64,000 nucleotides of DNA from Sodiomyces alkalinus F11 (lineage: Eukaryota; Ascomycota; Sordariomycetes; Glomerellales; Plectosphaerellaceae), in the NCBI RefSeq assembly GCF_003711515.1, contig NW_021167080.1, positions 3,384,155 to 3,448,154 on the forward strand. Reading direction: 5' to 3'. The notes under the pieces were generated by a model. That model was not told the origin of the DNA. It made no database searches and saw only the letters and a program-made list of their open reading frames with translations. Position numbers and translations under genes: made by a program. Shown here one piece after another: positions 48,479 through 58,322 of the stretch. Within the stretch, counting starts at the first letter, position 1, and every line of letters begins with the position of its first letter.

Positions 48479-49285
48479 TAACGCCTTACTTTAGACCCTT
48501 TTTCTAGCACCCTCCGCTACTAACGCCCCCGAAGCCCCTGTTTTCATAGGCCCTTTAGGGGGCCTAGGCCCCTCTAACCCCTCTAACGGCCTCTAGAGCC
48601 TAACTAGATCACGTAGTAAGGGCCGTAGAGGACCGTGGGAGTGGCCTAGCCTCTAGGCTATAGAACTATAACAAGCTATCTTTAGAGCGGCTAAAAAGAA
48701 AGCCCCTGGACCTGATAGGATAGGTTTAAAACCGATCTAATAGGTCTATAAAGCTATTCCCGGGTCCTTTTTATAGGCCTGCTTAGCACTCTTTTCCGTA
48801 GGTTACTACCCTATCTACTAGAAAGAAGCCCTCGGGGTTATTCTGTCGGAGTTAGGGAAGAAAGACTATTTCGATCCTAAGTCTTATAGGCTTATAGCCC
48901 TTCTAAACTGCTTAGGTAAAGTCCTTAAGAGGGTTATAGCTACTAGGCTTAGCTTTATGGCTAATACCCGCGACGACCTTCTATACTCTAGTTAAATAGG
49001 GTGTAAGAAATAACGCTCAGCTATCAATATAGCCCTCCTCCTCCTCCACTATATCGAAAAATAGCGTAAATCACGCTAAAATCCGGTAATTTCCACGTTA
49101 TTTTTAGATATTAAAGGAGCTATCGATCACGTCGCACGTCCCTAGCTACTAAGGACCCTTTAAGACCTCTAACTACCTCTAAACATAGTTAAATAGATAG
49201 CCTCTTTCACAGAAAACAGGTGTATTTAACTAGACTTCGAGGGACAGGTTTAGCAGCCCAACCCCTTAAATATAGGGGTTCTATA
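48479..49285 (+). mobile_element. LINE A, piece 3 (reverse transcriptase)
   Basis: LINE A resumes after the Helitron with taacgccttactttagaccc and continues colinearly with copies B and D through the RT N-terminal half (KKAPGPD-like motif near 48690, SYRLIALLNCLGK near 48880, AINIALLLLHYIEK near 49020). It ends at ttctata (49285), where homology to copy B (ttctataagggtcccc) breaks. The remaining RT and RNase H are not found in the window. Confidence 0.88.
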
Positions 49286-52157
49286 TAGCTAACGGGAAGT
49301 GTGGTAGGTTAGTAGTTAGGTAGGTTAGCCTAAGCTAATCATTAGCGGCGGAGTAAGGGCTAAGGGGGTGCCGCCGCGCCTCCGTGGTACGGAGGCTATA
49401 GCCCTTTAGCCTTAGCCTCCCTACGTCCTTAAGGATCGTGCCTTTTATTCCTTTTACTTAGTTAATAAAAAGAGTAGGGGAGGTAGGCGCCTCCTGCCTC
49501 CCCTAGGTGGGTTCCTACTATATCCGGCGGCAGGTAGGGAGGATAGGGCTCTACCCTGTTTAATATCTTATAAGGTCTTTATGTCTTTTTTCTCTTTTTT
49601 TTCCTCTTATAACGCTAATAAGTTCGTTATAGGTTTTCCTCCTAACCTATTCCCGCTTATAGTGCCGTAGGCTTATCGCTACGGCTGTATACTAATAGTA
49701 AAACCCTTTAGTTTTTTCTTATTATTTTTCTTATTATAATTAGACTATAAATGCTTTATAGGTAGTATCGCGGTAGCGTGGTGGTGTAGGGTTAACTAGG
49801 TAGTATAGTATTAATATATATATATAAATAATTAATTATTAGTAGTACTATAATATAAGTTCTCCTAGTAGCATAGCGGTGCCTTGGTGGTAGCGTGCTA
49901 ATAGTTGTAGATATCGTCCCCCGATAATACTAATACTAATAATAATCATAGCCGGTATAAGAAGGGCTCGGTCCGGGTTATACTATATATATTCCCTAGT
50001 AGTATTAGGGCGGTACCGCGGTGGCTAACCTAGGGTAGTTATATTCATTATAGTAAGCGTTTAGGTATATACCCCGATAACGTAGAGGCCTGCTTTAATA
50101 CCACGGGTATAAGGGTAGCCTATTTTTAGTATACTAATAGCTAGCGTCCGTGTAAGGATATAAGTTATGCTGATATCGTTATAGTATTATAGGTATATCG
50201 CGGTAGTATATACTGACTTTTCTATAGGTCCCCCCTATTACTAAAAAATAGTAATAGCGTCTTATAGATCTTTATAGGGCGTATATAGCGGTAAAGGCCG
50301 CCGGTAATAACTGTATTACTATTATACGTATCCTTTTTCGGTGCCGAAGTAGTCCCCTACTAATAAGCTATAGGCTAAAGAGTGTTTAGAGATAGCGTCC
50401 CGGTCTTTTAGCCGGGCCCTAAACCGGGCGCTACCTTCCGGTCGTGGCTATAGCGGTACTGCGTCGGCGGAGGTATAGGAGTTATCTTATTAGATAAGAC
50501 GTCTAGAGGGTAAGTTAGACCGTATTCTAAAGTACCTTATAAGTAGCCCTTTTTAGTCTCCTTACGGTGCTATAATAGCGGTGGTTAGCTAACCGATCCT
50601 AGTAGGGCCTAGAATATATTAAGAGTAGTATTAGCATTACTAAGGATAATAAGAACGATAATAACTAGTATAATAATAGCTAGTAGCCGTTAATAGCCCC
50701 CCTTAGCGCTAAGCTAATACCGCTAAGGTCCTGGCTTATAGGACCCCTATTAATAATTAACTAATCTACTATATTATACTATCTCCGCTTCGGTCCCGCT
50801 TTAGTATTACCTTTATTTTTATAGGCCTCTATAACTTTAAGGGTAAGATAAAAGTTCTTAAGTCTTTTCCGTTATAGCAACCACCTTATAACTGCCCCGG
50901 CTTTAGTATTATATTCTAGTACGTTATATAAGTCTCCTTTAGTCGTGAGCGGCCTCTTTATAGCACCGAAAAGGTCCTTACGGTCCTCCGCGGTTACCTC
51001 TTAGTATTAGAGTACTACGTGCTCCGCTATTTCCGCCCCTCCGTCTTTATAAGGGCACCGCGGTAATAGGAAGCCCGGTACCCTCGCCTTAGCTAGGAAT
51101 ACCCGTAGGCCTAGTTTTTCTAATCTAATCTAGGTAAGTACGGAGCTTTATAGCTTAACGAGCCCTTTATACTTCCGGAGGGAGTATTATATTAGGGGGC
51201 GGCTTAGTGCTATTACGGCGTAGGTATAGGGCCGCTATGCTTCCGCCTAGGCTTAACCCTATTTCCTTATAAGGGCCTTCTACGGGGGCGTGGTTCTGGC
51301 CTAGGTTATTAGGGCGGTAAGCTATACTATTTATACGAGGGCGGCGCGGGTTTTATAACGCCGATTCGGTATTACTAGGGCTTTTACCGTGGTATATACT
51401 CCGGCTAATATTATATTTTTAGTCCCTTTTTCTTATATCCGGAGGATCTTTTAGGCGCTTAGGCTTAAGAGGTATAGGTTAAGGGGGGGGATAAAGGTCT
51501 TTTTTTCGAGGACCCTAACCGGTATAGCCTTATAGGCTCCGGCTACTAATCTAAGGCACCGGTTCTATATCGCTATAAATACCGCTACGGGGCTATACTA
51601 TAGGCCGGCCCCTATCTTATAAACGGCTAAGGTATAGTAAGCTATTACTAGTCTTACTATTATAAGGTATAGTCTTTTTATATCCACGAAGCTATACCCC
51701 TATACTACTATACTAAACCTTAAGAGGGCGTATATTTAAGTAATAAGCCGGCTTTTTACCTTTTTAGCGTATTACCGGAAATCGAGTTTTCTATTAAGCT
51801 AAACGCCTAGGAGCCTTATCGCCTCTATAACCTGCACCGATATAGCGCTAAGGGGGAGCGGGGTAAAGGAGGGTTAGCGTGACTTTATAAAGGGGATATA
51901 AACGTACTTAGCTAGTTCGAATTATAGTCCGCTCGCTATCTCCTAGTCTAGGTAAGCCCGCTACGCGGCGGCGAGGCGGTGCCGCGTCTATGCCTCCGTC
52001 CTACTAAAGGCGATAATATTCGTGTTATTAGCGAATCCTACGACTATTATTTTAAGGACCCTTTCTAGCTCCTTATAGAGGGTAGAGATATAAAGGATAA
52101 AGAGGATAGGGGAGATCGGGGAGCCTTATAGTACGCCCCCGCGGAGGTGCCGCGGGG
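49286..52157 (-). mobile_element. Second LINE family, 5'-truncated non-LTR retrotransposon
   Basis: On the minus strand, RT is recognisable from about 52135 downwards: GSPISPILFILYI at 52130-52080, then RVLGVWLNRKLDF near 51800, LRLVAGAYKAIPVRVLE near 51560 and PPLNLYLLSL near 51480, as in Tad/I-clade LINEs after the RT palm. T-rich tracts near 49577-49600 could mark its 3' tail. If so, 49286-49570 (a GC-rich inverted repeat region) is a separate small insertion or 3' UTR. The element is cut at about 52157 beside a TA repeat. It differs in sequence from the LINE A-D family. There are many RIP stops. Confidence 0.72.
49340..49430. repeat. GC-rich inverted repeat
   Basis: Outer arms gggctaaggg (49351) and ccctttagcc (49404) flank inner arms gcctccgt and acggaggc around ggt. 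It could form a long imperfect hairpin. It stands out from the TpA-rich surroundings. Function unknown. Confidence 0.5.
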
Positions 52158-52164
52158 AATAATA

Positions 52165-52190
52165 ATATATATATATATATATATATATAT
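52165..52190. repeat. (TA)n microsatellite
   Basis: About 13 TA units at the junction between the truncated LINE and the copia fragment. It may have arisen by slippage at the junction, helped by RIP-driven TpA enrichment. Confidence 0.9.
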
Positions 52191-53400
52191 GTAACCTTGA
52201 AGAGGTCTTACTATACTAACTAGTATACCTACTAGTTATAAATATCGATATAGCGTAACCTTATTCGTAGGCGTTATACTTTCTTATTAATAAGATTAAT
52301 AGTCTGCTAATTATTATAGTATAGCTATAGTTATTATTAATCTAACTAAAGCTCTAAATCTCTTAATATCCGACTAATAAATAACGTCTCCTTAGCCGTC
52401 TTTATAAAAGTAAGTGGTTCTGATTCTATTAACGACGTTATAACCGTCGGTTATTTAGCCGCCTTCTAGTTAATAATGCCGCCGAAAAACTTTATCGTAT
52501 ATTCTTATAAACTCTTACGGTCTAGATTATCCCTAAAGAACGCGTCGCTTATAGTTAAGAAGAGTCTATCTCCACTAAATTCTAGGTAGTGGTATCTTAT
52601 ATAGTATAGGAATAATAGCACTTATTAAGACCTCTTAAGATAGTTTAAGGAGGGATTAACGTTATATTAGGAAAGCTTTAAATAGGTAAACACGATATCG
52701 GGTCTATTATAATAGGAGTATATAGGATTAAACCTATTATACCCTAATACTAGCGGACCTCGGGAATTAACGCACGTATACTATTATAGGGTATTAACGG
52801 CTTTATAGATAATAAGAGGACCTTTAATAGTTTTCGGCAGAGGATATCTACATAGCATTTAGCCGCGATCTTCTTTATATAAAAGGCTTATAATAAGTAT
52901 AACCTATAAGTAGCTCTATCCCTTAAGACCTTAATTCCTAGGAACTAACGGATTTTATAGCCTCTAGATAACCTATAGCTCCTCTTAAGGGCGGCCTCGA
53001 GGCTATTAGCGTTAGTCTTATAATCTCTATAATAGATAAGTCCGATATCGTTAATATAGAAGAACAGGATTAAACCGTCGTGCGCTATAATATTGGGGTT
53101 ATTAGGGACGGCTATAAATCCTATCTTTTATAGCATACTACTAAATTCCTTTTACTAAAATAGTAGCGATACTCTTAAACCGAAAAGGGCTTTCTATAAT
53201 AGCAGGACCTTACCTAGCACCTTATAGCCTTATAGTATCTTTATAAACACTTTCTTTTTAAGGCTAGTATTAATAAACATATTACTAGCATCGAACTACC
53301 TTATCTCTAGATTAAATTAAGCGGCGATAGCTAGTAGTATACGGAATAACCGCGAGGCTAATATAGCGGCGTAGATATTTTTAGTTTCTAAACGTTTTTA
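52191..53400 (-). mobile_element. Ty1/copia fragment, RT to RNase H (copia3)
   Basis: Minus-strand reading from the right gives LRKALFGLR-type RT motifs (KVLLL-KALFGLRVS near 53190), HDGLILFFYINDIGLI near 53060 and, at the far end, the RNase H tail (LINKESITPTNKVTLYRYL near 52280). It begins inside RT near 53400 and ends near 52200, so both termini are missing. The RNase H tail differs from the copia at 61863-64000, so it is probably another family. RIP stops throughout. Confidence 0.78.
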
Positions 53401-53410
53401 TAGTCACATT

Positions 53411-53476
53411 TATACATAATTACCTTGATCAATTTTGACCTATTTTGTGACGTTTTTGACTCCGCGTTATCTGGCA
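53411..53476 (+). repeat. LTR 3' tail facing the gene island (copia2/copia4 family)
   Basis: This 66-bp segment matches the complement of 61863-61928 at about 57 of 66 positions, including the identical stretch aattttgacctattttgtgac, and ends ctggca. It also matches the LTR tail at 3848-3889. Orientation is plus, so the LTR reads toward the Pop8-like gene. The weaker similarity further left (from about 53385) suggests the rest of the LTR is lost or too mutated. It does not belong to copia3, which has the opposite orientation. Confidence 0.75.
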
Positions 53477-53587
53477 GACCCTGCCCAACGGAGTACCTTA
53501 CCTTCCCAAGTACGTAGCCACTCGGAGCGACTTCAACTTTTCCTCATCCACCTCGGTCAGACAAGGAAAGCTTGGTGCTTCAGATTC

Positions 53588-54031
53588 ATGATGTCCACAC
53601 AATCTCAGGGGCAGAGCACATCCTCAAGCATACAGAAACACCAATTCAACCAAAAATCGCACGAACTTCTTTCCTGCACGGCCAAGTCGCCATCGTTTTC
53701 CTATGTGCACCTCGAAGTGGTCAGGAGCAGCCAGGGTCATGCGACGGTGACGGAAACCGACCATCTGCAGATCCGGTCTTACTGCACGTCTGCCCTCCAG
53801 CAGTCCCTAGGGGCGACGGGTGTCGCAATTCCCATCGACATCCTCAAGGTCCACGACAATCAGTGCTGGCTACGCATACCACGACAAGACCTGGCCGCCT
53901 TCTCTGCATCTATGACAGCCTGGTCGGGAACCCGTAACGGAGGAGAGCAGTCGATGCTCAGGATACGACAGTGCTCGGACTGGCTGGGGAGCATGGTGGG
54001 CGCCGAAGGCCAGGACAAACTCTGGGGGTGA
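53588..54031 (+). CDS. POP8: Pop8-like subunit of RNase P / RNase MRP
   Basis: A single-exon gene of 147 residues. RNase P trims the 5' leader of pre-tRNA and RNase MRP cuts pre-rRNA in the nucleolus; Pop8 is one of their small shared proteins. The fit to fungal Pop8 is: a polar N-terminus (residues 1-25), SPSFSYVHLEVV as the first strand, YCTSALQQSLGATGVAIPID as the central helix-strand block, ILKVHDNQCWLRIPRQDLAA as the next strand and helix, and a C-terminal SDWLGSMV. I chose the ATG at 53588; the next codon (53591) is also ATG and could be the start. The in-frame ATG at 53435 lies inside the LTR remnant and gives a non-conserved 51-residue extension, so I rejected it. The gene is tail-to-tail with PP5. 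Its 5' flank is only 111 bp from the LTR end. Identification is from memory of the family pattern. Confidence 0.8.
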   Translation: MMSTQSQGQSTSSSIQKHQFNQKSHELLSCTAKSPSFSYVHLEVVRSSQGHATVTETDHLQIRSYCTSALQQSLGATGVAIPIDILKVHDNQCWLRIPRQDLAAFSASMTAWSGTRNGGEQSMLRIRQCSDWLGSMVGAEGQDKLWG

Positions 54032-54303
54032 GGCCATCCACCGACCTGGTGCATGCACAGAAAATGGGCCATCGCCGTTCTGGCACAATGCGCCGAAATG
54101 CTCATCTCGTCATGATTTTCGCTACAGTTGGATATGATGACCTTGTACGAAACTCCATTGTTCTGCCCGCAATGCCATAAGCCGTAGCAGACGTGTGCCA
54201 CCTGTATGCCCCGAAAAATGCCTTCGCGGTAATAGCCAAACCGGAACACTCGACTCGTACAAATCCATCGCTCCCGCATCAACCCATCAACATGGCCCAA
54301 GCG
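54032..54303. other. Intergenic, convergent 3' flanks of the Pop8-like gene and PP5
   Basis: 272 bp between two stop codons on opposite strands, holding both 3' UTRs. Short open frames in it are not conserved and I see no further gene. Confidence 0.7.
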
Positions 54304-56147
54304 CTACATGAGGGACGACATTAGAGAGCTATGGGCATACGCCTGGAGGAAAGTCAGCAGGATGTTCCGAAGGAAACGGGGAAGGGACTGGAGGTCGGAA
54401 AGCTGTGGTTACCATTGGCTTAACGTCGGGATGAGGGACCGCGTCGAACTGCTCATAATGCAGTTTGTAGTCAGGGCCGATGTTGATGTATGCGCCCCTG
54501 TTCTCGGTGGAATCGCAATATTTGGGGGCCGAGAAAACTGTTCAAGTTGGGTAGTTAGCCATCGGAGCCAAAGAGACTTATACTGGTTAGAGAATATTTA
54601 CCTGTGATGCAACGGCCATCGTGTTGGACCTCATAACCATCCATGCGGACCTCGTGGCTCCGAATGATAGCTTCCAGCCCATTGTTCTCGCAGAATCTCT
54701 TCGTAATGTCTGGGCCGAATTGCATGCCAACTCCACGCTTGCTGGGGCCACGGCCCGGCTCCTCCTGAGGGTCGGTCCACAGCATCTCCATCATGAGCCC
54801 GGATTGTCCAGGCTGGCGCTGCTGGTGTCTGTCGAGTTTCCGGATGTCGTCTAATGTGACCTTGTCATCTGAAAACAACCCTCCGTGAAGGACCAAATAT
54901 TTGTGTCCAATAAGTGTCGCCAAGGGCAAGGCCGAAAAGCTCTCAGAAAACAACTTGAACACCCTGGGATCGGTTAGCTTGACTTATTCTGCATGGGACG
55001 TCAGCAGACGAAAAGCAGTACCTCTCTGTGTACTTGGCCTTGCACTCTCCCTCGAACCCGTACACGCGGTTCATATCATCCGTCTCATGGTTGCCGCGGT
55101 TCAAGAAGAAGGCCTTTGGCCGCAGCCACTTGTTCGCATAGAGGAGGAATGCGATCTCGGTAGACCAGGACCCACGATCAACGAAGTCTCCGTTGAAGAG
55201 GTACCAGTGCTTATCACTCGGCTTGCCGTTGAGACGGAACAGCTCCATGAGATCGAAATATTGGCCTGGGACAAGAGGTATTAGTGAGTAAGCTCTGCGC
55301 GTTTCGTCACACTTGTCCTGTCAAACGTACCGTGTGTATCGCCGCAGACGGTGAGCTTGACATCTTCGGGAACATCCACCTCCACCATCGTAGGCTCATT
55401 ATACACCAATTCCTTGACGGCCAGGAGAATCTGGAAGACATATTTCCTGTGTATTTTCTTCCCGTTCTTAAACCTTTCCGTCATGTCGTCAATGAATTCC
55501 TGTGTCATTTCCTTCTCCAGCCGTACACCATCGTACTCGGGCTCGACCGTCATGGCGTCGAGGTCCAAGCCCTCCGCAGCGGACGGTTCTTCGCCGACTT
55601 CGATGGCGGCAAAGAACTCGAGCTTCCGAACGATTTTTCGGCACTCGTCGAGTTTAAGTTTTGCATCTCGATTGTTCGGGTCGAGCTTGATGCACTCCTT
55701 GAAATCCACAAGCGCATCCTTGGGGCGGATGATCGCGGTGTGAGCGAGGCCACGACGAAAGTAGGCCTGGGAAACGAATCGGTCAGTACAAGAGGGGTAG
55801 CATCCCAAATGTCTGTCGGCGCAAGTTCAACACACCTTGACGAGTCCAGGTTTTAACTCGAGCGCCTTGTTGCAATCTGCGATAGCGTAGCCGTACGCTT
55901 CAGACTTGATATAGGCCTGCACCGTTACCGGGCTGTATTAGTCACCGGGAGAACGCAAAATAAACAAAGAAGAGGAAGAAAAGGCGCCCAGACAGACCTG
56001 CGCTCGATTGGTGTAGTATGTTGGCTCCTTGCTATTGAGCTCTATCGCCTTCGTATAGAACTCGATCGCCGTGGGCCAGTCATGCTCGGCGAAGGCCTTA
56101 TTCCCTTGGTTCTTAAGCGCCGTCGCCTGCTCCTCTGCGGAGGCCAT
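54304..56147 (-). CDS. PPT1: Serine/threonine protein phosphatase 5 (PPT1/PP5), seven exons
   Basis: The spliced product is 478 residues, the usual size for fungal PP5. Exons (minus strand, in order): 56147-55998, 55916-55836, 55766-55331, 55265-55022, 54963-54602, 54537-54413, 54342-54304. The six introns are 58-81 bp, all GT-AG with branch sites such as ctaac or ctaat, and the exon lengths sum to a whole number of codons. The N-terminal TPR domain (residues about 1-125, starting EEQATALKNQGNKAF) binds Hsp90 in this family and holds the phosphatase inactive. The PPP catalytic core carries GDTHG (219-223), GDFVDRG (248-254) and RGNHE (279-283), which bind the two metals and phosphate. The C-terminus ends AYAHSSLMSSLM, the conserved PP5 tail helix. 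The role is dephosphorylation of Hsp90/Cdc37 and clients. It is head-to-head with ESS2. Confidence 0.95.
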
Positions 56148-56640
56148 AGTTGAATGCGTTGACGCTTAGCTCGTTTATAGTGTAAGATGGGTGACGCAAT
56201 ATATTTCAAGACGTGAAGTTGCAAAGAAAAGCAGATGGCGGATTATGTTCGGAAGTTATGGTGCTGCCAAGTGAGTAGTGAAAATGCAAGGGAAGAGAGC
56301 AGAATGCCATAGCAAATCCCCTCCGGCGCCGGTCGAGATAAGTCCGGCAGTGGGCAGTGGGGGGTTGAGGTTTGGCCACCGATAAGAGAGGTACCTACTC
56401 TTTATCAGAACCCCCCCTCCAAATTTCATGAGTGGAGGGAGGGGTGAGGTGAGACGCCACCCAGACCTGCAGCTCACGTACCTGCGAAAGCAACTTGGAA
56501 CCATCCACTTCTCTAACATCACACATCATATTGAACTCCCAACGCGGTTCGGTCCATGCACTTCCTTAAGAGCCCAGCGACGACGCACAGTATTGGTCTA
56601 CTTCTTTTTCGTCTTTAAAGTCGAGCGGGAAGTTGGCACG
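56148..56640. promoter_or_regulatory. Shared 5' region of divergent PP5 and ESS2
   Basis: 493 bp separate the two start codons. It contains a C/A-rich segment (about 56330-56415) and no repeat-derived sequence. An in-frame ESS2 extension upstream to 56428 is open but not conserved in character, so I treat it as 5' UTR. A bidirectional promoter is inferred from spacing only. Confidence 0.5.
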
Positions 56641-57990
56641 ATGGATGGAGAGCCAGCCAAATCCACATCACTGGTACGGAAACGAACCGACACCGACACC
56701 GACACCGATTTGATACCAATACCACCCCCCGCCAAGAAGATAAAGCGACCGAAGACAGTCATAGAAGAAGACGTGTACACAGATGCCTTGTCGAAGATCA
56801 TCGCGCGCGACTTTTTCCCTGGGTTGCTGGAACACGAGACGAAGCAGGAGTACCTCGATGCGCTGGAATCCAAAGACTCGGCATGGATCGCGAACGCGGG
56901 ACAGAGGTTGCAGCGCGTCCTCGCGACGGGCGGGCATCTCAACACACCCAAACCTGGTCTCGGTGACGGCCAACATACACCTTCCGCTCTAGGAGTCGAT
57001 ACGCCCATGACACTTGCCGCATCGAGAACGGACGAACCCAAGGTCGTGGTGGATATGGATATGAGCCTTGCCAGCTTCCAGGCCAAATACACCAGCGAGG
57101 ACAACGAAAGTTTCTATAAGCTCATGGACAAACACAACCAGAAGAAAGCCGAGAAGTATGCCTGGATCTGGAGAGGGAACAAACTCCCGTCGAAGCAGAT
57201 GATCAAGCAGGCGGAAGTCGAAGCGCGTCTTGCAGCATCAGGGCGTCTCGTCGACGATGGCTTCCGCAAAAGGAACAGGCTGGCGATCAAGGACGCGGAT
57301 GACAGACCGGCAAGACCAGATACATGGAAAGCGAATCCCATCAACGGCTTGATGTTCGGGGCCCCCGGAGTCGAGGATGAATCGGGGAGCCCTGCACAGC
57401 TGGCACAAGCGCAATCGACAATGGAGCCAAAGTCCATCAACTATCACAACACAAGGATACCAGAACCAAAGGCGGTCGACAGGCCGCCGTCACCAACGCT
57501 TTCCGCTGTCAGAGATGCCATTAGCGGAAGACCCCGAACGGACGATCTAAACTCTACTACGGTCGGCGGCGGCGAGACGCCCCGAGTGAACGGGTACGCC
57601 TTTGTCGACGACGAAGACGACGAAGAAATTCTCCCGGCCTCCTCTCCGGTAATCGACCTCGGACCGGGTGATTCGATGCCGAATCCTTTCAAGCTGCAGG
57701 ATCAACGGAAAAGGGAGACTCTGCATCATCGACTTGTCGAGCGCGCTGCCCGGATGAAACGAGAGTCTGTGAAGAATGGGTTGACGGGGAAGCCGGATAC
57801 GACTCCAGTCCCCAAGTTCCCTTCTAGCCCGAGGGTTGTGGGAGGTCTAACACCGGCCGCGCAGAGGTTATGGGGGAAGATTGGAAGTCCGCGGCCAGGG
57901 AGTTTGGCGGAGTCTACGTCCACTGTGAGGAGCACACCACTGAGGGCAAGGGGGTCACTTCTCAAGAGTGTTACCAGGAAGAGCGAATGA
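56641..57990 (+). CDS. ESS2/DGCR14-family nuclear protein (splicing-associated)
   Basis: A 449-residue intronless gene. The family (human ESS2/DGCR14, fission yeast Bis1) is nuclear and associated with the spliceosome. The family pattern is visible: KRPKTVIEEDVYTDALSKII then ARDFFPGL (36-62) at the N-terminus with a helical continuation (LEHETKQEYLDALES), SLASFQAKYTSEDNESFYKL (142-161), WKANPINGLMF (229-239), INYHNTRIP (266-274) and the C-terminal LTPAAQRLW (403-411). Intervening regions are low complexity, with an acidic run (VDDEDDEEI, 322-330), a basic stretch near 352-378 and a Thr-Asp repeat (TDTDTDTD) near 16-23. The start was chosen because MDGEPAKS immediately precedes the conserved block; the open frame begins 71 codons earlier without conserved features. 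Base and dinucleotide use is normal and not RIP-affected. Confidence 0.88.
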   Translation: MDGEPAKSTSLVRKRTDTDTDTDLIPIPPPAKKIKRPKTVIEEDVYTDALSKIIARDFFPGLLEHETKQEYLDALESKDSAWIANAGQRLQRVLATGGHLNTPKPGLGDGQHTPSALGVDTPMTLAASRTDEPKVVVDMDMSLASFQAKYTSEDNESFYKLMDKHNQKKAEKYAWIWRGNKLPSKQMIKQAEVEARLAASGRLVDDGFRKRNRLAIKDADDRPARPDTWKANPINGLMFGAPGVEDESGSPAQLAQAQSTMEPKSINYHNTRIPEPKAVDRPPSPTLSAVRDAISGRPRTDDLNSTTVGGGETPRVNGYAFVDDEDDEEILPASSPVIDLGPGDSMPNPFKLQDQRKRETLHHRLVERAARMKRESVKNGLTGKPDTTPVPKFPSSPRVVGGLTPAAQRLWGKIGSPRPGSLAESTSTVRSTPLRARGSLLKSVTRKSE

Positions 57991-58322
57991 GCGATGGATA
58001 CTCCTTTTTGCAATGCCTAACTAAAATCACGATACCCATGGGGATATTCAAAGCGTCATTCTACACCTTGCGCTGCTGTCGCCCACGTACTGTGTAATTA
58101 CATTTCGACCATCTGCTTTGTCGGAGACTTGAGGTCTCGATAAATGCATTCTTCCTTTAAAGCAATATACCGTGTAGACTGCATAACGTCAGAACATTCT
58201 CGCTGGGTACGGCGATACGCTCCCGCGACTATTCACTCTCGAGAGGGAGACTTCACATCTCACTAAAAGGCAAAAATCGAGATGTCGAAAAGCTGCAAGT
58301 AGCCTGCTTTCCCCTTTCCCCA
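57991..58322. promoter_or_regulatory. Intergenic region upstream of COQ8
   Basis: 332 bp between the ESS2 stop and the COQ8 start. A pyrimidine-rich tract (cctgctttcccctttcccc) sits directly before the COQ8 ATG, as is common at fungal transcription starts. No other gene or repeat is seen. Confidence 0.5.

Noticed and set aside
53435..53587. Upstream start for the Pop8-like gene
   Set aside because: The ATG lies within the LTR remnant and the extra 51 residues show no family features; the conserved part begins after 53588.
56428..56640. 71-residue N-terminal extension of ESS2
   Set aside because: It is open by chance in a compositionally mixed 5' region; the conserved protein starts MDGEPAKS at 56641.
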